Assembly: GCF_009909155.2 (NCBI RefSeq)
Contig: NZ_JAAAPM020000019.1
Location: forward strand, 1 to 64,000
Length of the DNA: 64,000 nucleotides
Source of the DNA: Flavobacterium undicola
GTDB taxonomy: Bacteria > Bacteroidota > Bacteroidia > Flavobacteriales > Flavobacteriaceae
Reading direction: 5' to 3'
Shown here in pieces: positions 44,613 to 56,164 of the stretch; the stretch's first letter is position 1; every line of letters starts with the position of its first letter. The translations under genes and the position numbers were made by a program. The notes under the pieces are model-generated. The model searched no databases and was not told the DNA's origin. It worked only from the letters and a program-made list of their open reading frames with translations.

Positions 44613-45548
44613 TTAATTCTTAGGCAGGAAAATTTCAGCCATCATACATCGGGCACTTCCACCACCACAAGTTTCAATAGTTTGCAAATTAGCACTCAAA
44701 ATACTCGCATGTTTTTCTAATTGTGTTTTTTGCGCAGCGTTCAATGACTCCGCAGCAGCGGTGCTCATCACAATATATCTCTTGTCATTAGTTCCTGAAA
44801 GTTCTAATACATTTCCAGCAAAATGCTCCACTTGTTTCTCAGTAATTAAAACTAGCTCTTTTCCACTAGCTCTTAGATTATCCAAAACCATTTTGCGTTC
44901 TTTTTTATCGTCAATCATATCGGCGCAAATTATTGCAAAATGCTCTCCAACACTCATCATAACATTAGTATGATAGATTAATTTTCGTTTTCCATCAACT
45001 GTATGGAAAGCTTCAAAAATTACTGGTGCAGCATCAAAATCTTCACAGAATTCAATAAAAAGCTCTTCATTAGCTCTTGGAGACAAAGCACAATAGGCTA
45101 TTGATTTCGCCCTATCTAAAACCAAACTCCCGGTTCCTTCAAGAAAAACACCATCTTCCTCAGCCGATGTAAAATCGATAACATTTTCAATTACAAAACC
45201 TTTCTCTTCCAGTAAATCTAAAATATCTTCCCGACGTTCGGCTCTACGATTCTCTGCAAACATTGGATACAAAACCACATCTCCATTATCATGAAATGAA
45301 ATCCAATTATTTGGAAAAATACTATCAGGCGTATCTGTTTCTGGAGTATCATCTACCACAACAACATTAACCCCTACACTTTGAAGATGAATTACTAAGG
45401 CGTCAAATTCTTGTTGCGCTTTAGCATTTACTGCTGCTGGCAGCATTCCGCTTAATTCCTTTTGAAAATAATTATTTTCTGTCGTTTGCTCATTCATTCG
45501 AAAAGCTACCGGACGAATCATCAAAACTGAATTTGTTACTTGTTTCAT
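44613..45548 (-). CDS. ctlX: CtlX-type citrulline utilisation hydrolase (amidinotransferase family)
   Basis: This 311-aa guanidino-group-modifying enzyme has the arginine deiminase/DDAH propeller fold. It starts VLMIRPVAFRMNEQTTENNYFQ (9-30), typical of the CtlX group. PDSIFPNNWISFH (around 89-101) carries the substrate-binding Asp, FLEGTGSLVLDR the catalytic Glu, YHTNVMMSVG the catalytic His, and GGGSARCMMAEIF the nucleophile C301. Annotated roles include citrulline or arginine-derivative metabolism; the natural substrate is not certain. It probably forms a single gene unit upstream of the CoA-binding gene. Confidence 0.88.
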   Translation of the reverse strand: MKQVTNSVLMIRPVAFRMNEQTTENNYFQKELSGMLPAAVNAKAQQEFDALVIHLQSVGVNVVVVDDTPETDTPDSIFPNNWISFHDNGDVVLYPMFAENRRAERREDILDLLEEKGFVIENVIDFTSAEEDGVFLEGTGSLVLDRAKSIAYCALSPRANEELFIEFCEDFDAAPVIFEAFHTVDGKRKLIYHTNVMMSVGEHFAIICADMIDDKKERKMVLDNLRASGKELVLITEKQVEHFAGNVLELSGTNDKRYIVMSTAAAESLNAAQKTQLEKHASILSANLQTIETCGGGSARCMMAEIFLPKN

Positions 45549-45590
45549 TTAATTCAAAACTATTATTTATTGCTTACACCAAAGATAAAA

Positions 45591-45618
45591 AAAAGCTTCA
45601 CTTTTCAGTGAAGCTTTT
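45591..45618 (-). terminator. Intrinsic terminator of gltA
   Basis: A perfect 12-bp stem (AAAAGCTTCACT / AGTGAAGCTTTT) with a 4-nt loop lies 18 nt after the gltA stop. On the minus strand it is followed by TTTTATCTTT. Confidence 0.85.
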
Positions 45619-45636
45619 GCTTTGATATAATCTATA

Positions 45637-46914
45637 TTATACTGGTTTTTTAAACTCTCTTAATGGAGATCCAGTGTAAATTTGTCTTGGTCTTCCAATT
45701 GGCTCTTTGTTTTCACGCATTTCTTTCCATTGTGCAATCCAACCTGGTAATCTTCCAATTGCAAACATTACTGTAAACATATCAGTAGGAATTCCCAAAG
45801 CTCTGTAGATAATTCCTGAATAGAAATCTACGTTTGGATATAAATTTCTAGCTTTGAAGTATTCATCTTCTAAAGCTGCTGCTTCTAATTTTTTAGCAAT
45901 TTCCAAAATTGGATCATCAACTCCTAAAGTCTCTAATACTTCTTTAGCTGCTTTTTTGATAATTTTAGCACGTGGATCGAAATTTTTGTAAACTCTGTGT
46001 CCGAATCCCATTAATCTAAATGGATCGTTTTTATCTTTTGCTTTAGCCAAATACTTTTCAGTATCCCCACCGTTTTGGTGAATCTCTTCTAACATTTCCA
46101 ATACCGCTTGGTTTGCACCTCCGTGTAATGGTCCCCACAAAGCAGAAACTCCAGCAGAGATAGAAGCAAATAAACCTGCATGAGAAGAACCTACCATTCT
46201 TACTGTAGAAGTAGAACAGTTTTGCTCGTGATCAGCGTGAAGAATAAATAATTTATCTAAGGCTTCAGTTACAATAGGGCTTAATTTATAAGGCTCTGTA
46301 GGTAATTCAAACATTAACCTCATAAAGTTCTCTACATATCCTTTAGTATTATCATAATAATTCAAAGGATAACCCATTGATTTTCTATAGGTCCAAGTTG
46401 CGATAACCAAGAATTTACCCATAGTTTTACAAACTGCCTGATATAATTCTTTTTCATTCTCAACATTAACTGATTTAGGATTGAAAGCTGTCAATGCACT
46501 TGTCAAAGCTGCTAAAACACCCATTGGATGTGCAGTTTTAGGGAAACCATCGATGATACCTTTCATTTCCTCATTTACTAAGGTATGTTTTCTAATATCT
46601 GTTTCAAATTGTTCTAATTGAGCAGCCTTTGGTAATTCACCAAAAATTAAAAGATAAGAAACTTCTAAAAAGTTAGCTTGATCCGCTAAATCTTCAATAG
46701 CATATCCTCTATAACGCAAAATCCCCAATTCTCCATCTAAGAAAGTAATTCCACTAGTACAAGAACCTGAATTTTTAAAACCTGGATCAATAGTAATTGC
46801 CCCTGTTAAATCTCTTAATTTGTTAATATTGATCGCTTCTTCGTTCTCGCTTCCTTTAATAACAGGAAACTCATACTTCTTACCATCAATTTCTAATATA
46901 GCTGTTTTTGACAT
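45637..46914 (-). CDS. gltA: Citrate synthase
   Basis: This 425-aa type II citrate synthase condenses acetyl-CoA and oxaloacetate at entry to the TCA cycle. The N-terminal beta domain ends in DPGFKNSGSCTSGITFLDGE. ILHADHEQNCSTSTVRMVGSSHAG carries one active-site His, LMGFGHRVYKNFDPRA the second, and ARNLYPNVDFYSGIIYRALG the catalytic Asp. The length suits the hexameric, NADH-responsive class. It is a monocistronic gene with its own terminator. Confidence 0.97.
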   Translation of the reverse strand: MSKTAILEIDGKKYEFPVIKGSENEEAININKLRDLTGAITIDPGFKNSGSCTSGITFLDGELGILRYRGYAIEDLADQANFLEVSYLLIFGELPKAAQLEQFETDIRKHTLVNEEMKGIIDGFPKTAHPMGVLAALTSALTAFNPKSVNVENEKELYQAVCKTMGKFLVIATWTYRKSMGYPLNYYDNTKGYVENFMRLMFELPTEPYKLSPIVTEALDKLFILHADHEQNCSTSTVRMVGSSHAGLFASISAGVSALWGPLHGGANQAVLEMLEEIHQNGGDTEKYLAKAKDKNDPFRLMGFGHRVYKNFDPRAKIIKKAAKEVLETLGVDDPILEIAKKLEAAALEDEYFKARNLYPNVDFYSGIIYRALGIPTDMFTVMFAIGRLPGWIAQWKEMRENKEPIGRPRQIYTGSPLREFKKPV

Positions 46915-46951
46915 AATAATTTGAAATAAATCTTTACACTTAATAATTTAC

Positions 46952-46959
46952 CAAATCTA
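46952..46959 (-). promoter_or_regulatory. Possible -7 promoter element of gltA
   Basis: TAGATTTG on the minus strand fits TAnnTTTG, 38 nt before the gltA ATG. No clear -33 TTG is present at the right distance. Confidence 0.4.
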
Positions 46960-47018
46960 AGGATAATAACATTAATTAAAAAGAGAAAAAAGTAGTGATA
47001 TTGTTAAATTTGAAAAAA

Positions 47019-47047
47019 AAAGCCACTCTTTTAATAAGAGTGGCTTT
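47019..47047 (-). terminator. Intrinsic terminator of eno
   Basis: Stem AAAGCCACTCTT / AAGAGTGGCTTT (12 bp) with a 5-nt loop, 22 nt past the eno stop, followed on the minus strand by an unbroken T-run (complement of 47013-47018). Confidence 0.88.
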
Positions 47048-47069
47048 CAAAAACAACAAATCGTTATTC

Positions 47070-48374
<1,305 letters not shown>

Positions 48375-48390
48375 TTAATTTTTTAGAATA

Positions 48391-48418
48391 CAAATATATT
48401 CTAAGTTTTTCAAACAAA
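48391..48418 (-). promoter_or_regulatory. Candidate promoter of eno
   Basis: On the minus strand TTTG (48415-48418), a 16-nt spacer and TATATTTG (48391-48398) approximate the Bacteroidota -33/-7 pattern. The spacer is slightly short. The RNA would begin about 20 nt before the eno ATG. Confidence 0.5.
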
Positions 48419-48527
48419 GTACTATTTTTTTTAATCGTTATCAACGAAAACGTTATAAATTCATTTTTTAAACATAATTTAAAATAAAATTTACAAATTA
48501 AAGACAGAACCGAAATTTAGAGCAAAA

Positions 48528-48562
48528 AAAACAGGCTAAACAAAAAATGCTTAGCCTGTTTT
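48528..48562 (-). terminator. Intrinsic terminator of carA
   Basis: A 12-bp stem (AAAACAGGCTAA / TTAGCCTGTTTT) with an 11-nt loop lies 18 nt after the carA stop and is followed on the minus strand by further T residues. Confidence 0.82.
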
Positions 48563-48580
48563 AATATCTTAAAAAAAAAA

Positions 48581-49681
48581 TTACTTCTTTAAATTCTCAA
48601 TAAATTGATCAAATAAATAAGAAGAATCATGTGGGCCAGGACTTGCTTCTGGGTGGTATTGAACAGAAAAACAATTTTTATTTTTCATTCTCATACCAGC
48701 AACAGTTCCATCATTCAAATGAAGATGCGTAATTTCCATTTCCGGATTAGCTTCCAGCTCTTCTCTATTTACTGCAAAACCGTGATTTTGAGAAGTAATC
48801 TCACCTTTACCAGTAATCAAATTACTTACAGGATGATTAATTCCACGGTGACCATTAAACATTTTATAGGTTGAAATCCCATTTGCTAAACCAATTACTT
48901 GGTGTCCTAAACAAATTCCAAACAAAGGCTTATTATTTGCCAAAATTTCTTTAGCTACTCCAATTGCACTTTCTAATGGTTCTGGATCTCCAGGTCCATT
49001 GGAAAGAAAGAAACCATCAGGATTGAAAGACGCTAAATCAGCATAAGAAGCATCATAAGGATATACCTTAATATAACAATCTCTTTTAGCCAGATTGCGA
49101 AGAATATTTGTTTTAATTCCTAAATCTAAAGCAGACACTTTATATTTAGCATTTTCATCTCCGTAAAAGTAAGGCTCTTTAGTAGAAACTTTAGAAGCTA
49201 ATTCCAAACCTTTCATATCCGGAACACTAGCTAAAGCCGCTTTTAATTCTTCGATAGGAGTATCATCTGTACAAATTACAGAGTTCATTGCTCCATTTTC
49301 TCTAATATAACTTACCAAAGCACGAGTATCAACATCTGAGATACAGATTAGATTGTGTTTTGTAAAATAATCTTCTAAACTTCCTAAAGCATCAACTCTG
49401 GAATAGTTAAAACTGAAATTTTTACAAACCAAACCTGAAATTTTAATTCCGTTTGACTCTACTTCATTTTCATTAACGCCATAATTTCCAATATGTGCGT
49501 TAGTTGCCACCATAATTTGTCCAAAATAAGATGGATCAGTGAAAATTTCTTGATAACCAGTCATTCCTGTATTAAAACAAACTTCACCAAAAGTGGTTCC
49601 GCTGATTCCGATAGATTTTCCGTGGAATATAGTTCCGTCACTTAATAAAAGGATGGCGCTTTTTCGTGTTGTGTATTTCAT
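48581..49681 (-). CDS. carA: Carbamoyl-phosphate synthase small subunit
   Basis: The 366-aa glutaminase subunit hydrolyses glutamine and passes ammonia to CarB for carbamoyl phosphate, feeding arginine and pyrimidine synthesis. The N-terminal CPSase domain covers about 1-170 (FGEVCFNTGMTGYQEIFTDPSY). The class I glutamine amidotransferase follows with nucleophile Cys in FGICLGHQVIG and the His/Glu pair in VQYHPEASPGPHD. carB is not in the window. Leader terminator and strong promoter suggest separate transcription from the ribosomal genes upstream. Confidence 0.97.
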   Translation of the reverse strand: MKYTTRKSAILLLSDGTIFHGKSIGISGTTFGEVCFNTGMTGYQEIFTDPSYFGQIMVATNAHIGNYGVNENEVESNGIKISGLVCKNFSFNYSRVDALGSLEDYFTKHNLICISDVDTRALVSYIRENGAMNSVICTDDTPIEELKAALASVPDMKGLELASKVSTKEPYFYGDENAKYKVSALDLGIKTNILRNLAKRDCYIKVYPYDASYADLASFNPDGFFLSNGPGDPEPLESAIGVAKEILANNKPLFGICLGHQVIGLANGISTYKMFNGHRGINHPVSNLITGKGEITSQNHGFAVNREELEANPEMEITHLHLNDGTVAGMRMKNKNCFSVQYHPEASPGPHDSSYLFDQFIENLKK

Positions 49682-49699
49682 TTGTTTTTAAATATGGTG

Positions 49700-49730
49700 C
49701 AAATTTAATTCATTAAAGGAGTGAAAGCAA
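49700..49730 (-). promoter_or_regulatory. Promoter of carA
   Basis: On the minus strand TTG (49728-49730), a 20-nt spacer and TAAATTTG (49700-49707) match the Bacteroidota -33/-7 consensus. Transcription would begin about 10 nt before the ATG, giving a nearly leaderless mRNA. Confidence 0.6.
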
Positions 49731-49815
49731 CAATTTTAAAAAATTATTTTAAAATTGAAATAATACTTATAATTAGTAGCTAACACCAACTCCAGGTAAT
49801 AAAAAATCAAAAAAA

Positions 49816-49845
49816 AAGGATAAACTAAAAAAATAGTTTATCCTT
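49816..49845 (-). terminator. Terminator of the ribosomal superoperon
   Basis: A 12-bp perfect stem (AAGGATAAACTA / TAGTTTATCCTT) with a 6-nt loop lies 27 nt after the rplQ stop and is followed on the minus strand by a T-run. It closes the S10-spc-alpha transcript. Confidence 0.85.
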
Positions 49846-49872
49846 GATTTTATTGAATGATTATTTTCATAA

Positions 49873-50373
49873 TTATTCAGCAGCTTCAGTAGTAGTATCA
49901 GTTTCTGCAGCAGGAGCCTCATCAACTGGAGCTTCTTCTGTTTTCTTAGCTTTACCACCACGACGGCTTTTTGCTTTTTTAACTTCTTTTTTACCTCCAT
50001 TGTAAAGTTCATTGAAATCTACTAATTCGATCATTGCCATATCAGCATTATCTCCTAAACGATTTCCAACTTTAATGATACGAGTGTATCCACCTGGACG
50101 GTCACCAACTTTAACAGCTACGTCTCTGAATAAATCAGTTACCGCATATTTGCTACGTAAGTTAGCAAAAACAATACGACGATTGTGAGTCGTATCATTT
50201 TTAGATTTTGTTATAAGCGGCTCAACAAATTGTTTAAGTGCTTTTGCTTTAGCAACAGTAGTGTTAATACGTTTGTGCTCGATAAGAGAACAAGCCATAT
50301 TAGCTAACATAGATTTTCTATGCGCAGTCTGTCTGCTTAAGTGATTGAATTTTTTTCCGTGTCTCATGACCAA
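49873..50373 (-). CDS. rplQ: 50S ribosomal protein L17
   Basis: The L17 domain ([21 protein letters not shown], residues 3-23) fills the first 120 residues. A 45-residue tail follows: a basic stretch ([20 protein letters not shown]) and then an acidic Ala/Glu/Thr-rich end ([19 protein letters not shown] region). Such extensions are common in Bacteroidota L17; total 166 aa against about 127 in E. coli. It is the last gene of the superoperon, directly after rpoA. Confidence 0.97.
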   Translation of the reverse strand: MVMRHGKKFNHLSRQTAHRKSMLANMACSLIEHKRINTTVAKAKALKQFVEPLITKSKNDTTHNRRIVFANLRSKYAVTDLFRDVAVKVGDRPGGYTRIIKVGNRLGDNADMAMIELVDFNELYNGGKKEVKKAKSRRGGKAKKTEEAPVDEAPAAETDTTTEAAE

Positions 50374-50429
50374 TTTATTTTAACTTCATCTTGCTACAAT
50401 CCACTATGGAGAGCAAAATATGAAGTAAA

Positions 50430-51422
50430 TTATTCTTTATCTAGTTTGTATTTCGCTAAATCCATTCCGAAAGTCAAATTCTTAACTGCTACAAGTTCAT
50501 CTAGCTCTGTTAAAGATTTTTTACCGAAATTACGGAATTTCATTAGGTCATTTTTATTGAACGATACTAAATCACCAAGTGTATCAACTTCAGCCGCTTT
50601 CAAACAATTTAAGGCTCTCACAGACAAATCCATATCAACAAGCTTAGTTTTAAGCAATTGTCTCATATGTAATGATTCCTCATCATAAGATTCTGTTTGT
50701 GCAATTTCATCAGCCTCAAGTGTAATTCTTTCGTCAGAGAACAACATGAAATGGTGAATTAGAACTTTAGCAGCTTCTGTCAAAGCATCTTTTGGATTAA
50801 TAGAACCATCAGTTTTAATTTCAAAAACTAATTTTTCATAATCTGTTTTTTGCTCTACACGGAAGTTTTCAATAGCATATTTTACATTTTTTACCGGAGT
50901 AAAAATTGAATCTGTAAATATGGTTCCAATTGCAGCATTCTGTTTTTTGTTCTCTTCAGCAGGAACATATCCTCTACCTTTTTCAATTGTTAAATCAAGG
51001 TTTAATTTGATTTTACTATCTAAATTACAGATCACTAGTTCTGGATTCAAAACTTGGAAACCTGAAATAAATTTTTGAAAATCACCAGCTGTTAACTGAT
51101 CTTTACCTGAAACAGAAATAGAAACTGATTCATTATCGATATCTTCAATTTGACGTTTGAAACGTACTTGTTTTAGATTAAGGATAATTTCGGTAACATC
51201 TTCAACAACTCCTGAAATAGTAGAAAACTCATGATCTACACCTTCTATGCGAACAGATGTAATTGCATAACCTTCCAATGCTGAAAGCAAAACTCTTCTA
51301 AGTGCATTACCAACAGTCAATCCGTAACCAGGTTCTAAAGGTCTAAATTCGAATTTACCTTCAAAATCGGTTGAATCGATCATGATAACTTTATCGGGCT
51401 TTTGAAAATTAAATATTGCCAT
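50430..51422 (-). CDS. rpoA: RNA polymerase alpha subunit
   Basis: A 330-aa subunit that nucleates core polymerase assembly. The N-terminal dimerisation domain has [30 protein letters not shown], and the C-terminal domain with the promoter-contact helix-hairpin-helix has [41 protein letters not shown] linker near 230-255 joins them. Position between rpsD and rplQ is canonical for the alpha operon. Confidence 0.98.
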   Translation of the reverse strand: MAIFNFQKPDKVIMIDSTDFEGKFEFRPLEPGYGLTVGNALRRVLLSALEGYAITSVRIEGVDHEFSTISGVVEDVTEIILNLKQVRFKRQIEDIDNESVSISVSGKDQLTAGDFQKFISGFQVLNPELVICNLDSKIKLNLDLTIEKGRGYVPAEENKKQNAAIGTIFTDSIFTPVKNVKYAIENFRVEQKTDYEKLVFEIKTDGSINPKDALTEAAKVLIHHFMLFSDERITLEADEIAQTESYDEESLHMRQLLKTKLVDMDLSVRALNCLKAAEVDTLGDLVSFNKNDLMKFRNFGKKSLTELDELVAVKNLTFGMDLAKYKLDKE

Positions 51423-51443
51423 AAATTTCGACTAAGTCAATTA

Positions 51444-52049
51444 TTATTTGTTGTACAACTCTACGATTAATTGTTCTTTAATGTTTTCTGGAATTTGAAG
51501 TCTAGCAGGTACAGCTACGAAAGTACCTTCTTTAACGTCATTGTTCCAAGTAATCCATTCATAAACTTGACTTGAATTAGATAAAGAACGTTCGATAGCA
51601 TCTAAAGATTTAGATTTTTCACGAACAGCAACTTTATCACCAGGTTTAAGGTGGTAAGAAGGAATGTTTACAACTTCACCGTTAACAGTGATGTGTCTGT
51701 GAGAAACTAATTGTCTAGCACCTCTTCTAGAAGGAGCAACGCCCATTCTAAAAACTACGTTATCCAATCTTGCCTCACATAATTGTAAAAGAACTTCACC
51801 AGTAACACCTTTAGTAGCTGATGCTTTTTTGAATAAACCTCTGAATTGTTTTTCTAAAATTCCGTAAGAATATTTAGCTTTTTGCTTTTCCATTAACTGG
51901 ATAGCATATTCAGATTTTTTACCTCTTTTTTTAGCCATCCCGTGTTGTCCAGGAGGGTAGTTTCTTTTTTCGAAAGATTTGTCATCTCCGAAGATTGCTT
52001 CGCCAAATTTACGAGCAATTCTAGTTTTAGGACCAGTATATCTTGCCAT
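51444..52049 (-). CDS. rpsD: 30S ribosomal protein S4
   Basis: This 201-aa 16S rRNA-binding assembly protein has the S4 RNA-binding domain at about 90-155 ([39 protein letters not shown]). The zinc-binding Cys cluster of some S4 proteins is absent at the N-terminus ([20 protein letters not shown]). In many bacteria S4 represses the alpha operon translationally; no such site could be seen here. Confidence 0.97.
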   Translation of the reverse strand: MARYTGPKTRIARKFGEAIFGDDKSFEKRNYPPGQHGMAKKRGKKSEYAIQLMEKQKAKYSYGILEKQFRGLFKKASATKGVTGEVLLQLCEARLDNVVFRMGVAPSRRGARQLVSHRHITVNGEVVNIPSYHLKPGDKVAVREKSKSLDAIERSLSNSSQVYEWITWNNDVKEGTFVAVPARLQIPENIKEQLIVELYNK

Positions 52050-52137
52050 TTCAATGAATTAATTAAGGTAGAGATTATGAATTCAGGTCATATCCTTCGA
52101 TAATCGTGATTCTACCTAGTTATACTTAAATTTATTA

Positions 52138-52521
52138 TTAAACTCTACGTCTCTTTGGAGGACGACAACCGTTGTGTGGCATTGGAGTAACGTCGATAAT
52201 TTCAGTTACTTCGATTCCACCGTTATGCAAAGAACGGATAGCAGACTCACGTCCGTTTCCTGGTCCTTTTACATAAACCTTAACTTTTTTCAATCCAGCT
52301 TCAAGAGCTACTTTACTACAATCTTCTGCGGCCATTTGAGCTGCGTATGGAGTATTCTTTTTAGAACCTCTAAAACCCATTTTACCAGCTGAAGACCAAG
52401 AAATAACTTCACCTTTTTTGTTAGTCAAAGAAATAATGATGTTATTGAAGGTAGCAGAAATATGAGCTTCTCCCGTTGATTCAACGATAACTTTACGTTT
52501 TTTTGTAGTTGCTTTAGCCAT
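52138..52521 (-). CDS. rpsK: 30S ribosomal protein S11
   Basis: 127-aa platform protein of the small subunit. [46 protein letters not shown] is the conserved core, and the C-terminus [24 protein letters not shown] block ([18 protein letters not shown] here) contacts mRNA near the Shine-Dalgarno region. It lies 8 nt after rpsM. In Bacteroidota the platform proteins help sequester the anti-SD, matching the lack of SD sites seen in this window. Confidence 0.97.
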   Translation of the reverse strand: MAKATTKKRKVIVESTGEAHISATFNNIIISLTNKKGEVISWSSAGKMGFRGSKKNTPYAAQMAAEDCSKVALEAGLKKVKVYVKGPGNGRESAIRSLHNGGIEVTEIIDVTPMPHNGCRPPKRRRV

Positions 52522-52529
52522 ATTACTTA

Positions 52530-52904
52530 TTATTTAGTTGCTTTTTTCTTGTTAGCAACAGTTTTTCTTTTACCTTTTCTTGTTCTAGAGTTATTCTTAG
52601 TTCTTTGTCCTCTTAATGGAAGACCAGTTCTATGACGAATACCTCTGTAACATCCAATATCCATTAAACGTTTGATGTTCAAAGAAACTTCTGAACGCAA
52701 TTCACCTTCAATTTTGAAAGTTGAAACTGCCTCACGAATTGCTCCTATTTCGTCATCATTCCAATCTTGAACTTTTTTGTCTTGGCTAACTTGAGCTTTT
52801 TCTAAAATCTCTATAGCTCTACTTTTTCCTAATCCGAAGATGTAGGTAAGTGCAATAACACCTCTCTTGTTTTTTGGGATATCTACCCCTGCTATTCTTG
52901 CCAT
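52530..52904 (-). CDS. rpsM: 30S ribosomal protein S13
   Basis: 124-aa head protein that contacts the large subunit and P-site t[31 protein letters not shown] is the N-terminal helix-two-turns-helix region, and [30 protein letters not shown] the conserved basic tail. It begins 2 nt after the rpmJ stop codon. Confidence 0.97.
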   Translation of the reverse strand: MARIAGVDIPKNKRGVIALTYIFGLGKSRAIEILEKAQVSQDKKVQDWNDDEIGAIREAVSTFKIEGELRSEVSLNIKRLMDIGCYRGIRHRTGLPLRGQRTKNNSRTRKGKRKTVANKKKATK

Positions 52905-52906
52905 AA

Positions 52907-53023
52907 TTATCCTTGTCTTTGTTTAAATCTAGGATTCTTTTTGTTTATTACGTATAATCTTCCTTTTCTACGTACGATAATGCACTCGGCACTTCTCTTT
53001 TTTACTGATGCTCTTACTTTCAT
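52907..53023 (-). CDS. rpmJ: 50S ribosomal protein L36
   Basis: A short 38-codon gene found by translating the gap between infA and rpsM: it begins [20 protein letters not shown] and ends RFKQRQG. Only one cysteine is present, so this is the zinc-free form in which the four ligands of the classical L36 are lost. Its place between infA and rpsM is canonical. Confidence 0.95.
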
Positions 53024-53034
53024 TGTGAATATCT

Positions 53035-53250
53035 TTAATATCTATAAGTAATTCTTGCTTTAGACAAATCGTAAGGACTCATTTCCAGTTTCACTTTATC
53101 ACCAGGTAATAATTTGATATAATGCATACGCATCTTTCCCGAAATATGAGCAATCACAACATGTCCATTCTCTAATTCTACACGGAACATTGCATTAGAT
53201 AATGCTTCGATAATTGATCCGTCTTGTTCTATTGCTGATTGTTTTGCCAT
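53035..53250 (-). CDS. infA: Translation initiation factor IF-1
   Basis: 71-aa OB-fold protein that blocks the ribosomal A site during initiation. The sequence [20 protein letters not shown] (2-21), then [20 protein letters not shown], and [25 protein letters not shown] at the end are standard. It lies 4 nt after secY, with no adk or map gene between them. Confidence 0.97.
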   Translation of the reverse strand: MAKQSAIEQDGSIIEALSNAMFRVELENGHVVIAHISGKMRMHYIKLLPGDKVKLEMSPYDLSKARITYRY

Positions 53251-53254
53251 AAAA

Positions 53255-54601
53255 TTAAGCTACTGCCTTTCTGTTTTTTCCGCTTTTCATTAAACCATCA
53301 TAATGCTTATTCAACAAGTACGAATTGATTTGTTGAATGGTGTCGATTGCAACACCTACCATAATTATTAATGAGGTACCTCCAAAAAACATTGCCCAAG
53401 ATTGTTGAACATCCATAAGACTTACAACTATCGCTGGGAACACAGCTATTAGAGCAAGAAATAAAGAACCTGGAAAAGTTATTAAAGACATCACTTTGTC
53501 AAGAAAATCAGAAGTTTCAGCTCCCGGTCTAACACCTGGAATAAAACCACCACTTCTTTTAAGATCATCTGACATTTTATTAGTAGGAACTGTAATTGCA
53601 GTATAAAAGAATGTAAAAACAACGATTAAAGTTGCAAAAACAAAATTATACCAAAAACCGAACATATTACTAAAAGCACCTACAATAGATTGTGAAGCAT
53701 CGGATTTTGACAACCCTGCTACAGCAGCAGGAATAAACATAATTGCTTGCGCAAAAATGATAGGCATAACCCCAGCAGCATTAAGCTTCAAAGGAATCCA
53801 TTGTCTATTTCCACCTAACATATCTTGTTCAAAATCACCAGAAGCAGTACGTCTAGCATACTGAACTGGTATTTTTCGAATAGCCATAGTTAACAACACA
53901 CATGCAATGATAACTAAAAGCCAAATAATTATTTCAATCACTAACAACATTGGACCACCATTGTTATTAGTAACTCTAGTTGTAAATTCTTGAATAAATG
54001 CTTGAGGAAATCTAGCAAGGATACCCACCATTATTAATAGTGATATACCGTTACCTATTCCTTTATCAGTTATCTTTTCTCCCAACCACATGGCAAAAAT
54101 TGTACCTGTAACTAAGATAATTACTGAAGAAAATAAGAATTCAAAAGAATTAAAACCTAATAAAAATGCACTACTTGGTAAAGTTCTGTAAAGATTGTAA
54201 ATATACGTAGGTCCTTGTACTAGAGTAATAACAATAGTCAACCAACGTGTGATTTGATTAATCTTTTTTCTACCACTTTCTCCATCACTTTGTAGTTTTT
54301 GCAAATAAGGAATAGCAATTCCCATAAGCTGTACAACGATAGATGCAGAAATATAAGGCATAATTCCTAAAGCAAAAACTGACGCTTTAGAAAAAGCTCC
54401 TCCAGTAAACATGTCTAAAATAGACCCAATACCCTTTTCGGTTTGGCCAGCTAAACTGTTTAATTGTGTAGCGTCAATTCCTGGAAGAGTAACGTGAGCT
54501 CCAAAACGATAAACTAAAAGCAGTCCTAAGGTCATTAGGATTCTGTTTTTTAGTTCCTCGATTTTCCAAACATTACTTATTGATTCAATAAATTTCTTCA
54601 T
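53255..54601 (-). CDS. secY: Protein translocase subunit SecY
   Basis: 448-aa channel subunit of the Sec translocon with ten membrane helices. The plug and first helices are at [25 protein letters not shown] (18-42). [33 protein letters not shown] forms the cytoplasmic loop 6 region, and [29 protein letters not shown] helix 10. It is located between rplO and infA in the spc operon. Confidence 0.98.
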   Translation of the reverse strand: MKKFIESISNVWKIEELKNRILMTLGLLLVYRFGAHVTLPGIDATQLNSLAGQTEKGIGSILDMFTGGAFSKASVFALGIMPYISASIVVQLMGIAIPYLQKLQSDGESGRKKINQITRWLTIVITLVQGPTYIYNLYRTLPSSAFLLGFNSFEFLFSSVIILVTGTIFAMWLGEKITDKGIGNGISLLIMVGILARFPQAFIQEFTTRVTNNNGGPMLLVIEIIIWLLVIIACVLLTMAIRKIPVQYARRTASGDFEQDMLGGNRQWIPLKLNAAGVMPIIFAQAIMFIPAAVAGLSKSDASQSIVGAFSNMFGFWYNFVFATLIVVFTFFYTAITVPTNKMSDDLKRSGGFIPGVRPGAETSDFLDKVMSLITFPGSLFLALIAVFPAIVVSLMDVQQSWAMFFGGTSLIIMVGVAIDTIQQINSYLLNKHYDGLMKSGKNRKAVA

Positions 54602-54614
54602 ATTAATTGAAAAA

Positions 54615-55067
54615 TTATATTGTTACAGCTTCTCCACCAGCAGCTTCAATAGCAGCTTTTGCAGTAGCAGTAAATTTGTGAGCAGTTACTTTTAATTTAG
54701 CTTTCAATTCTCCTCTTCCTAAAATCTTTACAATTTCATTTTTAGTAGCCAAACGATTTGCAACAAAATCTGTCATTTGAACAGAATCTGTAACTAGACC
54801 GTTATCTACCAATAATTGAAGTGTATCTAGATTAACACCTTCGTATTCTTTACGATTGATGTTTGTGAAACCAAACTTAGGAACACGCCTTTGAAGTGGC
54901 ATTTGACCTCCTTCAAAACCAATCTTTTTAGAATATCCAGAACGAGATTTTGCTCCTTTGTGTCCACGTGCAGCGGTACCACCTTTTCCAGAACCTTCTC
55001 CTCTACCTAATCTTTTATTTTGATTGTGTGTTGACCCTTCAGCTGGTTGTAAGTTACTTAAATTCAT
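54615..55067 (-). CDS. rplO: 50S ribosomal protein L15
   Basis: 150-aa late-assembly protein. The basic Gly-rich N-terminal region KRLGRGEGSGKGGTAARGHKGAKSR (19-43) penetrates the 23S rRNA, followed by FEGGQMPLQRRVPKFGFTN. The C-terminal globular part resembles L18e. It is 13 nt from secY. Confidence 0.97.
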   Translation of the reverse strand: MNLSNLQPAEGSTHNQNKRLGRGEGSGKGGTAARGHKGAKSRSGYSKKIGFEGGQMPLQRRVPKFGFTNINRKEYEGVNLDTLQLLVDNGLVTDSVQMTDFVANRLATKNEIVKILGRGELKAKLKVTAHKFTATAKAAIEAAGGEAVTI

Positions 55068-55078
55068 AACAGTATTTG

Positions 55079-55261
55079 TTATTTAGCTTCTTCAACAGAA
55101 ACTAAGTGTTTAACTTTGTTTATCATCCCAAGGATTGTAGGGTTTGAGTCATGCTCTACAACTTGACCCATTTTACGTAGACCTAAAGCCTCTAATCCTC
55201 TTTTTTGATCAAGTGGACAGTTGATTTTACTTCTAACTTGTTTTACTAATAATTTAGCCAT
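55079..55261 (-). CDS. rpmD: 50S ribosomal protein L30
   Basis: 60-aa protein of the bacterial short L30 type: KLLVKQVRSKINCPLDQKRGLEALGLRKMGQVVEHDSNP. It is positioned between rpsE and rplO, 11 nt on either side, as is normal for the spc operon. Confidence 0.96.
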   Translation of the reverse strand: MAKLLVKQVRSKINCPLDQKRGLEALGLRKMGQVVEHDSNPTILGMINKVKHLVSVEEAK

Positions 55262-55272
55262 AATTTCCTTGA

Positions 55273-55794
55273 TTAACCTTTAAAAACTTTTTCTAAAGAT
55301 ACTCCTCTTTGTTTTGCAACGGTGTGAGCACTTCTCATTTGTAATAAAGCATCAAAAGTTGCTTTTACTACGTTGTGAGGATTTGATGATCCTTGAGATT
55401 TAGATAATACATCGTGAATACCTACTGATTCAAGAACTGAACGAACAGCTCCACCAGCAATAACTCCTGTACCATGAGAGGCAGGAATTAAGAATACACG
55501 TGCACCACCAAATTTACCTTTTTGTTCGTGAGGAACTGATTGACCATTCAAAGGAATTTTAACTAAATTTTTCTTAGCATCTTCTACTGCTTTCGCAATT
55601 GCTTCAGAAACATCTTTAGATTTTCCTAATCCGTGTCCAACTACTCCGTTTTCATCACCTACAACTACAATAGCAGAAAAACCGAAAGCTCTACCACCCT
55701 TTGTAACTTTAGTAACACGATTAACACTTACCAGACGATCTTTAAGTTCAAGACCACTTGGTTTTACCAATTCTACATTTTTGTATTTAGACAT
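55273..55794 (-). CDS. rpsE: 30S ribosomal protein S5
   Basis: 173-aa decoding-fidelity protein. The double-stranded RNA-binding domain has [33 protein letters not shown] (21-53), and the second domain has [38 protein letters not shown]. Both are standard for bacteria. It lies between rplR and rpmD. Confidence 0.97.
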   Translation of the reverse strand: MSKYKNVELVKPSGLELKDRLVSVNRVTKVTKGGRAFGFSAIVVVGDENGVVGHGLGKSKDVSEAIAKAVEDAKKNLVKIPLNGQSVPHEQKGKFGGARVFLIPASHGTGVIAGGAVRSVLESVGIHDVLSKSQGSSNPHNVVKATFDALLQMRSAHTVAKQRGVSLEKVFKG

Positions 55795-55800
55795 AATATA

Positions 55801-56151
55801 TTAGAATTTAAGTCCAGCCGCTCTTGCGCCTTCTGCTAATGATTTAATACGACCGTGGTATAAGTATCCTCCTCTATCGAATTTTACTGTTTCAACCCCA
55901 GCTTTTAACGCTTTTTCTGCAACAAGTTTTCCAACTGCAGCTGCAACTTCAACGTTAGTACCGTTTCCTATTTCTTTTTCTCTTGAAGAAGCAGACAACA
56001 ATGTAACTCCGTTTACGTCATCAATAAGTTGAGCGTAAATTTCTTTGTTACTTCTAAATACAGATAATCTTGGATTAGCAGCAGTACCACTTATCGTTTT
56101 TCTGATTCTGAATCTGATTCTCTGTCTTCTTTCAGGTTTTGTTAATGACAT
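55801..56151 (-). CDS. rplR: 50S ribosomal protein L18
   Basis: 116-aa 5S rRNA-binding protein. [38 protein letters not shown] (8-45) and the C-terminal [25 protein letters not shown] are conserved. It works with L5 in the central protuberance. Located 13 nt after rplF. Confidence 0.97.
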   Translation of the reverse strand: MSLTKPERRQRIRFRIRKTISGTAANPRLSVFRSNKEIYAQLIDDVNGVTLLSASSREKEIGNGTNVEVAAAVGKLVAEKALKAGVETVKFDRGGYLYHGRIKSLAEGARAAGLKF

Positions 56152-56164
56152 AATCTCTTATTTT